Below are positions 1 to 4,972 of a stretch of DNA of 5,216 nucleotides, one piece after another. Position 1 is the stretch's first letter, and the number at the start of each line of letters is the position of its first letter. The stretch covers positions 2,689 to 7,904 of the forward strand of contig DMAO01000007.1 in the NCBI GenBank assembly GCA_003446545.1, read 5' to 3'. Made by a program: the position numbers and the translations under genes. The notes under the pieces were generated by a model. It was not told where the DNA came from. It was given only the letters and a program-made list of their open reading frames with translations, and made no database searches. Origin of the DNA: Sphaerochaeta sp. GTDB lineage: Bacteria > Spirochaetota > Spirochaetia > Sphaerochaetales > Sphaerochaetaceae.

Positions 1-70
1 ATGAGAAAGGCTTGGTTATGCCCTGAAAATCAATATAAATTTATTCATTGTAAGTACTTATATAAAACAC

Positions 71-100
71 TTGACAGATGTTTGCTCTAGGCTGTATTCT
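71..100 (+). promoter_or_regulatory. Sigma-70-type promoter of the KamA-like gene
   Basis: A perfect -35 box TTGACA lies at 71-76, followed 18 nt later by TATTCT (95-100), which matches 4 of 6 bases of the -10 consensus. The 40 bases upstream are very AT-rich and could act as an UP element. The predicted transcription start falls at about 107, on the A of the ATG chosen for the downstream gene, which has no Shine-Dalgarno sequence. The TTG at 71 could be misread as a start codon of the same frame, but it is better explained as part of the -35 box. A second TATAAA at 61-66 has no good -35 partner. Confidence 0.5.
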
Positions 101-106
101 AGTGCC

Positions 107-2236
107 ATGAATACACAATCATCCCTTGCCTCTGAACTTGTCAGCAAGATACAGAGCGACAATCCGACGATACTTCCCTTGTTTTTAGATGCAAAGCTCA
201 GTGATGCCCAGTTGGTAGAGGCATTACGTGATCACTACACCGCCTATATGCAGAGTGAGTACCCCACCGCCTGGGCATACTACACAGGCGAAGAGCAGAG
301 TGAACAGGATTACTACAAGCTGTCCGTCAGGTCCATGGCATATTTGAGGATCATGGATTACCTTGACCACGAGGGGCAATCCTATCCTGACTGGAATTTG
401 CATGGGCAGGTAATTGTATCAAGACCTATTGCTTTGATGAGAAAGGTTCTGACACGGCAGTGTGAGGATTGCAACCCTGATTTCCTTGAGGATATGGCAC
501 ACTTGTTTTCCCAGCTTAGTGAGGTTGAGAATTCCAACATCCCTACCCGCAGTCAGGTACAGCAATGGATGGGACGCCACAGCAGTGGCTTGGATTCTGA
601 TGTTATCACCTGGCGTTCTCACAATAAGGAGCGCATCGTTGCGCTACTTATCGAGAGGCTGAAGACAAGCGAAAGAAAGAGCTCCCATTACCAGCTGAAA
701 AAGGGCATGAGTGAAAAACAGATACGCAAGCAGGTGCTCGCTTGGTGGAGGGAGGACCGCTTCCATCTGCATTTTGCTATCAGAAGCGCTGATGAGCTGA
801 ACAGGTATCTGGACCTCTCCATGGGTGAAGAGGAGCTACGCATCATGAAGGAGGCTGAAAAGAAGGGTATTCCCATCTTTGCCACCCCGTACTTCCTTTC
901 CCTCATTGATACACGAAAGAAAGAGGAGCAGGAGAATCCTGGCAGTGACCTTGTCCTCCGGTCCTACCTGTTCTACAGTCAGGACCTTGTCGACGAGTTC
1001 GGCAGCATTGTTGCCTGGGAGAAGGAGGACATAGCAGAGCCCGGCAAACCTAATGTGGCTGGCTGGATTCTCCCTTCCCACAATGTCCATCGCCGGTATC
1101 CTGAGGTCGCCATCTTCATTCCTGATACCATGGGCCGTGCTTGTGGAGGGCTCTGTGCCTACTGTCAGAGGATGTATGACTTTCAAGCGGGAAGGTTCAA
1201 TTTCGAGTTGGAGAAGCTTCGTCCCCGTCTGAGTTGGCAAAAGAACCTTGAGGTGAATATGGAGTACTTCCGTAACGATCCCTACCTTTCTGACATCCTG
1301 ATTACCGGAGGTGATGCCTTCATGAGTTCCGTTGCCTCTTTGCAACAAATACTTGATGCAGTGCTCCAGATGGCAAAGAACAAGCTCCTTGACAATGAAG
1401 ACAGGGAGGAAGGGGAGAAGTATGCAACCATGAGGCGTGTCAGGCTTGGGACTAAGATTCCTGTCTACCTGCCCCAACGGGTTACCAAGGAACTTGTGGA
1501 GGTGCTCAGGGTCTTTAGGGAGAAGGCAGAGCAGGTTGGCATCAGCCAGTGTGTGGTGCAGACCCACATCTCCTCCGCTATGGAGATCACCCCTGACACC
1601 AAGAAGGCTATAGCCAGGTTGCTTGAAGCTGGGTGGGCTGTGACCAACCAGGAGGTCTTCACGGTAGCGGCTTCCAGAAGGGGACACTCAGCCAAGCTGA
1701 GGAAGGTCCTCAACGAAATCGGGGTGCTTCCGTACTATACCTTTTCGGTAAAGGGGTTCACGGAGAACCGTGAGCTGTTTGCCACCAACTCCCGTTCTAC
1801 CCAAGAGCAGATCGAGGAGAGTTCCATCGGTCAGGTAGCCCAGCGTTACCACGCCTCCCTCCGACCTTTCATGAGCGATGCCCAGAATATGGTGGAAAGC
1901 ATCGACTCCATCCGCAAGTCCGATGAGATCCCTTTCCTCGCTACCGACCGCAATACGCTGAACCTTCCAGGTGTTGGCAAGAGCAATACGTACCGAACCA
2001 TCGGCCTTACCGATGATGGCAGAAGAATCCTGAGGTTCGAGTTCGACCATACAAGGCCTCATAGCAAGGTCATTGAAGAGATGGGATCGGTGATCATCAT
2101 CGAGTCCAAGTCCATAGCACACTACCTGAGGCAGATTGAGGGGATGGGTGAGGATCCTTCTGAGTACCAGTCTATCTGGGGATACTCTGCAGGAAGCCTG
2201 GCTCCTAGGAGTACGGTGTTCGAGGGAATTTCGTAA
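107..2236 (+). CDS. Long KamA-family radical SAM/PLP aminomutase-like protein
   Basis: This 709-residue cytosolic protein is related to lysine 2,3-aminomutase (LAM), which uses a 4Fe-4S cluster, S-adenosylmethionine and PLP to move an amino group from C2 to C3 of an amino acid. Residues 1 to about 205 are an extension of unknown function. The LAM-like core begins near W213-W214 and includes TPYFLSLID before the cluster. The cluster cysteines are C346, C350 and C353 (CGGLCAYC). TGGD is at 400-403, then come the LAM-like blocks VYLPQRVT and TNQEVF, and PGVGK at 621-625, where K625 is the probable PLP lysine. R355 matches LAM R134, which binds the substrate carboxylate. K549 and N619 replace LAM D293 and D330, which bind the lysine side-chain amine, so lysine is an unlikely substrate. 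As I recall, glutamate 2,3-aminomutase has Lys and Asn at these sites. LAM is about 416 residues, so this protein is much longer. I chose ATG 107 over TTG 71, which lies in the -35 box. The family is sure and the substrate is open. Confidence 0.9.
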   Translation: MNTQSSLASELVSKIQSDNPTILPLFLDAKLSDAQLVEALRDHYTAYMQSEYPTAWAYYTGEEQSEQDYYKLSVRSMAYLRIMDYLDHEGQSYPDWNLHGQVIVSRPIALMRKVLTRQCEDCNPDFLEDMAHLFSQLSEVENSNIPTRSQVQQWMGRHSSGLDSDVITWRSHNKERIVALLIERLKTSERKSSHYQLKKGMSEKQIRKQVLAWWREDRFHLHFAIRSADELNRYLDLSMGEEELRIMKEAEKKGIPIFATPYFLSLIDTRKKEEQENPGSDLVLRSYLFYSQDLVDEFGSIVAWEKEDIAEPGKPNVAGWILPSHNVHRRYPEVAIFIPDTMGRACGGLCAYCQRMYDFQAGRFNFELEKLRPRLSWQKNLEVNMEYFRNDPYLSDILITGGDAFMSSVASLQQILDAVLQMAKNKLLDNEDREEGEKYATMRRVRLGTKIPVYLPQRVTKELVEVLRVFREKAEQVGISQCVVQTHISSAMEITPDTKKAIARLLEAGWAVTNQEVFTVAASRRGHSAKLRKVLNEIGVLPYYTFSVKGFTENRELFATNSRSTQEQIEESSIGQVAQRYHASLRPFMSDAQNMVESIDSIRKSDEIPFLATDRNTLNLPGVGKSNTYRTIGLTDDGRRILRFEFDHTRPHSKVIEEMGSVIIIESKSIAHYLRQIEGMGEDPSEYQSIWGYSAGSLAPRSTVFEGIS

Positions 2237-2376
2237 GGGGAAGTACCATAGCATACCGAGAAGTGGCTTCTATCCTATGAGCAATAGAGCAGGCAAGTAC
2301 GTATTGTCGGGGTATAAGGCTATGTGATAAAAAGGAAAGGAGAGAAGAAAAAATATTGGGTATAAGGAGAATTTAG
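2237..2376 (+). promoter_or_regulatory. Intergenic gap with weak promoter and RBS
   Basis: This 140-bp gap separates two genes on the same strand. A possible promoter is TTGTCG (2304-2309), 16 nt, then GATAAA (2326-2331) preceded by TGT, an extended -10 form. The match is modest, so read-through from the upstream gene is equally possible. A composite hairpin (AGAAG/CTTCT at 2259-2271 inside CATAG/CTATG at 2247-2279) has no following T-run and is not a convincing terminator. A good Shine-Dalgarno, AAGGAG (2364-2369), sits 7 nt before the ATG at 2377 and fixes that start. Confidence 0.35.
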
Positions 2377-3333
2377 ATGAACCATACAATTGTAGTGCTT
2401 GATGGATATACGCTGAATCCTGGGGATCTCAGCTGGGAAGGATTTTCTGCTTTAGGGGACCTGAGGGTCTATGACCGCACTGAAGAGAAGGATATTCTTT
2501 CCCGTATCGGTGATGCTGACATTGTCATCACCAACAAGACACCCCTTACCAAAGAGACCATAGGCAAGGCTCCTTCGATACAATACATCGGTGTGTTGGC
2601 TACAGGCTTCAATGTGGTCGATATCGAAGAGGCAAAAAGGAAAGGAATCCCTGTCTGTAACATCCCTACCTACGGTACTGATGCTGTAGCCCAGTTTGCC
2701 TTTGCCCTGTTGCTGGAGATCACCAACCAGGTTGCACACCATAGTAATGAAGTCAAGAAAGGCCGATGGACGGCGAGCCCGGACTTCTGCTTCTGGGACA
2801 CCCCTCTGATGGAGCTTAGGGATAAGACAATCGGCATCATCGGCTTTGGAAGGATCGGGCAGGCAACCGGTCGCATCGCCAGGGCCTTTGGTATGGAGGT
2901 GCTTGCCTATGACGGGTATAGGATATCCAATGCTGACTGCAAGTATGTGGAGCTTGATGAGCTCTACGCCCAAAGCGATGTCATTGCCCTGCACTGTCCA
3001 CTCACTCCTGAGACTGAGGGGATCATCAACAGGGGAAGCATTGCCAAGATGAAGGATGGGGTCATCATCCTCAACAACAGCCGGGGCCCTCTTATTGTTG
3101 AGCAAGATCTTAGTGACGCCCTCAACAGTGGTAAGGTATATGCAGCCGGGTTGGATGTCGTATCCACTGAGCCCATCAAGGCTGACAACCCGCTTCTGAA
3201 GGCGAAGAACTGCATCATAACTCCTCATATCAGCTGGGCTCCTAAGGAGAGCAGAACACGCCTGATGGGTATTGCTGTTGATAACCTCAAGGGGTTCCTT
3301 GCTGGGAAAGCTGTTAATGTGGTGAACAAGTAG
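2377..3333 (+). CDS. NAD-dependent D-2-hydroxyacid dehydrogenase, glycerate dehydrogenase-like
   Basis: This 318-residue cytosolic oxidoreductase has the usual length and layout of the D-isomer-specific 2-hydroxyacid dehydrogenases. These interconvert 2-keto acids and D-2-hydroxy acids with NAD(P)H. The Rossmann loop is G156-x-G158-x-x-G161, and D179 ends the second strand, which favours NAD over NADP. The catalytic set is complete: R236 (NNSRGP), E265 (STEP) and H284 (TPHISWA). The stretch around residues 91-140, with YGTDAVAQFAFALLLE and SPDFCFW, resembles glycerate dehydrogenase/hydroxypyruvate reductase (HprA type) more than lactate or phosphoglycerate dehydrogenases, and there is no C-terminal ACT domain. 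Hydroxypyruvate or glyoxylate reduction is therefore the best guess, although substrate is hard to predict in this family. The start is supported by AAGGAG 7 nt upstream. It follows the KamA-like gene on the same strand, possibly in one transcript, but no metabolic link between the two is obvious. Confidence 0.92.
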   Translation: MNHTIVVLDGYTLNPGDLSWEGFSALGDLRVYDRTEEKDILSRIGDADIVITNKTPLTKETIGKAPSIQYIGVLATGFNVVDIEEAKRKGIPVCNIPTYGTDAVAQFAFALLLEITNQVAHHSNEVKKGRWTASPDFCFWDTPLMELRDKTIGIIGFGRIGQATGRIARAFGMEVLAYDGYRISNADCKYVELDELYAQSDVIALHCPLTPETEGIINRGSIAKMKDGVIILNNSRGPLIVEQDLSDALNSGKVYAAGLDVVSTEPIKADNPLLKAKNCIITPHISWAPKESRTRLMGIAVDNLKGFLAGKAVNVVNK

Positions 3334-3355
3334 GAAGACAAACCACGTGAGTGTA

Positions 3356-3385
3356 AGCAAGCAAGGAGAGCACTTCTTGTTTGCT
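3356..3385 (+). terminator. First stem-loop after the dehydrogenase gene
   Basis: AGCAAGCAAG (3356-3365) pairs with CTTGTTTGCT (3376-3385) in a 10-bp stem with one G-U pair and a 10-nt loop. It starts 22 nt after the dehydrogenase stop codon. No U-tract follows, so it may stabilise the mRNA 3' end or assist termination and is not a textbook intrinsic terminator. Confidence 0.4.
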
Positions 3386-3398
3386 AGGGTACTGAGTA

Positions 3399-3429
3399 AG
3401 AGGGAGCTCCTGGACTAGGGACTCCCTCT
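3399..3429 (+). terminator. Second stem-loop after the dehydrogenase gene, possible terminator
   Basis: AGAGGGAG (3399-3406) pairs perfectly with CTCCCTCT (3422-3429). After a one-base bulge (C3407) the stem continues as TCCT (3408-3411) with GGGA (3418-3421), one of these being a G-U pair. This gives about 12 bp closed by a 6-nt loop. The GC-rich lower stem is terminator-like, but the following bases (AATTACTGG) are not a U-tract. It lies 13 nt after the first stem-loop, and together they probably mark the 3' end of the transcript. Confidence 0.45.
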
Positions 3430-3594
3430 AATTACTGGTTCCTAGAGATATCTGAAGTTTCTCATCTGTCGTTAATTCCTGTGTAAGGGTCAGGATCGGG
3501 GGAGCTCAAGCCTGTGAGGCCATAAATGACCAAAGCTCAGAAGGAACAGTTCGGAATCGTCAAGATTGTGGACTATACCTACCAATAGAAATCC
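3430..3594. other. Non-coding stretch before the toxin relic
   Basis: No intact gene is visible. A short frame with ATG at 3526 reads MTKAQKEQFGIVK and stops at 3586, in the same frame as the N-terminal part of the toxin relic that follows. It could be decayed sequence of the same toxin-antitoxin locus, but I cannot match it to a known antitoxin. An open stretch in another frame ends at 3599 and shows no recognisable family. The likeliest reading is eroded DNA where a YefM/Axe-type antitoxin once lay. Confidence 0.3.
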
Positions 3595-3770
3595 ACTGAT
3601 TATTGGGAAGATTTTGCATGCTGGACAAGACAGGAAAACCGGAACGGCTATCTGGAGACCTTTCGGTCTATTGGAGCAGAAAGATTGATGATCGTAACCG
3701 TCTTGTCTACCGGATAGAAAAAGATATCATCCGCATTGTTCAATGTGGTTCTCACTACCGCGATAGATAA
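3595..3770 (+). pseudogene. Decayed YoeB/Txe-family toxin gene with internal deletion
   Basis: YoeB toxins are ribosome-dependent mRNA interferases of about 84 residues, normally paired with a YefM-type antitoxin. Two pieces are visible in different frames. The first, from about 3595, reads TDYWEDFACWTRQ and matches the YoeB N-terminus (W-D-D-Y-x-Y-W, E. coli residues 10-16). The second starts at 3633, reads GKPERLSGDLSVYWSRK then IDDRNRLVYRIEKD, and ends SHYRDR at the TAA (3768-3770). It matches E. coli YoeB from about residue 43 to the end. About 24 codons between the pieces are missing and the frame changes near 3631-3635. A stop at 3586 lies upstream in the first frame. All four catalytic equivalents remain in the second piece: E46 (KPE), R65 (NRLVY), H83 and Y84 (SHY). 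A 50-codon frame starts at ATG 3618 with GGGAAG 7 nt upstream, so a short product is possible, but without its N-terminal half it is probably inactive. No antitoxin gene is present. Confidence 0.75.
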
Positions 3771-3788
3771 CTATGGAAATGTAGTATG

Positions 3789-3816
3789 GAGGGATGTCCT
3801 GATCAGGATATCCCTC
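3789..3816. terminator. 28-bp near-perfect palindrome, possible bidirectional terminator
   Basis: The two 14-nt arms (3789-3802 and 3803-3816, centred on TGATCA) are reverse complements except for one G-U pair (3796/3809). On the + strand it is followed by AAGTGTTTTGTGCTTT, a broken U-rich tract. On the - strand it lies 72 nt past the stop of the regulator gene and is followed by CATACTACATTTCC. It sits between converging genes, which suits transcript ends from both sides. The lack of a free loop also leaves a protein-binding site possible. Confidence 0.45.
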
Positions 3817-3887
3817 AAGTGTTTTGTGCTTTGGATGTATGGTTCTTTCTTCTTCAGGGTAGGTGGATTTATGCTACGTGCCCCACC

Positions 3888-4673
3888 TCAAATCCCCTCA
3901 TTGAATCCCATGGTGTAGGAAATCTTCATTGCAGTCTCCCTCAGCTTGGGAATGGCGGCTTCAACTTCTTCGCTACTCATGTAGGGTTCGAGGGCTGAGA
4001 TGCTCAAGCCTGCTATGATCTTGTTTCCCCGCCCATAGATAGGAACAGCACTGCAGTTGTCCCCACTGATGAACTCGTTGCGGTCTCTTGCTACCTGCTC
4101 AGTACGGACCTTTAGCAATTCTTCCTTTATGCCCTCTGGGGTTGTAATGGTCTGCAGCGTATACTGCTTCAGACCCTTGTCCTTGATGAGTTGGTCTATT
4201 TCCTTCTCCTCAAGGGTACAGGTCAGGATTTTCCCAAGGCCCGTACAGTGGAAGGGGAGGGATCTTCCTGGAGTGAAGTACGTTCGGGGAAGGGATAGGC
4301 TGTCTATCCTGTCAATTACCAGTACATCCTGCTGGTAGTAGACAGCCATGTTTGCATTGGCCTTGGGAAAGGAGTTCCACAACAATTCCAGATAGGGCAT
4401 GCACACCTTCCTGATCTCAATCGATTGGAGGGCGTTGCGGGAGAGCCGTAAGGATTTGAGGGAAACCGAATATAATCCTGTAGAGCCGTCTTTGCTGATA
4501 TAGGCGGAGTTCAGCAGGGAAGCAAGAAGCCTGAAGGTCATGTTGGTGTTGATGTCCAGGGCTACGCTGATGTCCTGAATGGAAACAGGACGTGATTGCT
4601 CGCTTACATAATCAAGAATCTGAAAAGCCCTTTCAACGGTTTTTATGGTATAACGGTCAAGATCTGCAGCCAT
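3888..4673 (-). CDS. IclR-family transcriptional regulator
   Basis: This 261-residue DNA-binding protein has the standard IclR length and two-domain plan. Residues about 9-75 form the winged helix-turn-helix: TIKTVERAFQILDYV, then helix SIQDISVALDI (31-41) and recognition helix NTNMTFRLLASL (42-53). Residues about 85-255 form the effector-binding domain, with FTPGRSLPFHCTGLGK (133-148) and RDRNEFISGDNCSAVPI (196-212), both family hallmarks. IclR proteins usually sense small carboxylates or aromatic acids and control catabolic genes, often with autoregulation; the ligand here is unknown. The frame is open upstream to 4787, but I chose ATG 4673 because AAGGA lies 6 nt before it and the extra 38 residues are hydrophobic, AT-rich sequence unlike the family. 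The gene converges on the dehydrogenase gene, so control of that gene and the KamA-like gene is plausible but unproven. Confidence 0.93.
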   Translation of the reverse strand: MAADLDRYTIKTVERAFQILDYVSEQSRPVSIQDISVALDINTNMTFRLLASLLNSAYISKDGSTGLYSVSLKSLRLSRNALQSIEIRKVCMPYLELLWNSFPKANANMAVYYQQDVLVIDRIDSLSLPRTYFTPGRSLPFHCTGLGKILTCTLEEKEIDQLIKDKGLKQYTLQTITTPEGIKEELLKVRTEQVARDRNEFISGDNCSAVPIYGRGNKIIAGLSISALEPYMSSEEVEAAIPKLRETAMKISYTMGFNEGI

Positions 4674-4679
4674 GATGTT

Positions 4680-4684
4680 TCCTT
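4680..4684 (-). promoter_or_regulatory. Ribosome binding site deciding the IclR-gene start
   Basis: On the - strand AAGGA (within AAAAGGAAA) lies 6 nt before the ATG at 4673. This favours that start over ATG 4787, which would add 38 residues not typical of IclR proteins. Confidence 0.7.
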
Positions 4685-4737
4685 TTGTATGGGATTGAAG
4701 CCGTTTCCCTGTAAATAGGAAGGTTTTCTCTTGTTCT

Positions 4738-4766
4738 ATACTATCAAACGTCAATTGAAAAATCAA
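4738..4766 (-). promoter_or_regulatory. Probable promoter of the IclR-family regulator gene
   Basis: Read on the - strand, TTGATT (4766-4761) is followed after 17 nt by TAGTAT (4743-4738). Each box matches 4 of 6 consensus bases at ideal spacing. Transcription would start near 4731, leaving a leader of about 58 nt before the ATG at 4673. A TTGACG at 4754-4749 is a stronger -35 box but has no good -10 partner. The -35 box overlaps the proximal copy of a 9-bp direct repeat. Confidence 0.35.
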
Positions 4767-4796
4767 ATGAAATAGTAAAATAATCAAATGCTATTT
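4761..4796. promoter_or_regulatory. Candidate operator: 9-bp direct repeats plus inverted repeat
   Basis: AATCAAATG occurs at 4761-4769 and again at 4782-4790, a 21-bp period that places both copies on the same face of the helix. An inverted pair AAATAG (4770-4775) and CTATTT (4791-4796) is interleaved with it. The proximal repeat covers the proposed -35 box of the regulator gene, so binding here would repress it. Autoregulation is common for IclR proteins, but the bound protein is not known, and AT-rich sequence produces such repeats fairly often. Confidence 0.3.
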
Positions 4797-4818
4797 TGTA
4801 TTTCTTGTAAGATTGCAA

Positions 4819-4861
4819 CTGATAATTGGAAGATATAGAGGAAATCTTGGTCAGTTATCAG
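4819..4861. repeat. Imperfect stem-loop upstream of the regulator gene
   Basis: CTGATAATTG (4819-4828) pairs with CAGTTATCAG (4852-4861) over 10 bp with one G-U pair. Inside it AAGAT (4830-4834) pairs with ATCTT (4844-4848) around a 9-nt loop. No U-run follows on either strand, so it is not an intrinsic terminator. It lies upstream of the proposed regulator promoter. Its function is unknown; an operator or a chance structure are both possible. Confidence 0.35.
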
Positions 4862-4948
4862 GGAACTATTCAAGGATTTTACAGGGTATTTGCATTCATT
4901 GAAAGTGAAATTACTGTATTTTTTTAGGAAGAGAAAAATATTAACTGT

Positions 4949-4972
4949 TTACATGTATAATTATACATGTAA
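4949..4972. promoter_or_regulatory. Perfect 24-bp palindrome, probable operator
   Basis: The half-site TTACATGTATAA (4949-4960) is followed directly by its exact reverse complement (4961-4972). A perfect 24-bp palindrome without a spacer is a typical binding site for a dimeric repressor. The core TGTATAATTATACA resembles operators of GntR/FadR-type regulators. Each strand contains TATAAT (4956-4961 on +, 4965-4960 on -), so the site could cover -10 boxes in both directions, although I find no good -35 box for either. The regulated gene may lie beyond the right edge of the window. Confidence 0.5.

Noticed and set aside
1..90. 29-codon frame starting with ATG at base 1
   Set aside because: It is short and AT-rich, matches no family I know, overlaps the proposed promoter, and its upstream context is cut off by the window edge.
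71..106. TTG at 71 as the start of the KamA-like gene, adding 12 residues
   Set aside because: The TTG is the first half of a perfect TTGACA -35 box, there is no Shine-Dalgarno before it, and ATG 107 gives a more ordinary N-terminus.
836..1687. 283-codon frame on the - strand inside the KamA-like gene
   Set aside because: It is a shadow of the real gene: low-complexity translation, no recognisable domain, and the + strand protein has clear family motifs.
1688..2254. 188-codon frame on the - strand over the 3' part of the KamA-like gene
   Set aside because: It is antisense to conserved coding sequence including the PLP-lysine motif, has no RBS, and resembles no family.
2452..3360. 302-codon frame on the - strand opposite the dehydrogenase
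   Set aside because: It is an antisense shadow from codon bias; the + strand has complete catalytic and NAD-binding motifs and a good RBS.
3402..3507. GGGAGCTC repeated at 3402-3409 and 3500-3507
   Set aside because: It is an 8-bp repeat containing a common restriction-like palindrome, with no flanking similarity to suggest an element end or attachment site.
3736..3998. Short + strand frames at 3736-3918 and 3786-3998
   Set aside because: They cross the palindrome and the 3' end of the regulator gene out of frame and show no family similarity.
4057..4338. 93-codon + strand frame inside the regulator gene
   Set aside because: It is antisense to the IclR effector domain, serine-rich translation with no recognisable motif.
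4674..4787. 38-residue N-terminal extension of the IclR regulator from ATG 4787
   Set aside because: AAGGA at 4684-4680 supports ATG 4673. The extension is hydrophobic AT-rich translation that would span the proposed promoter.
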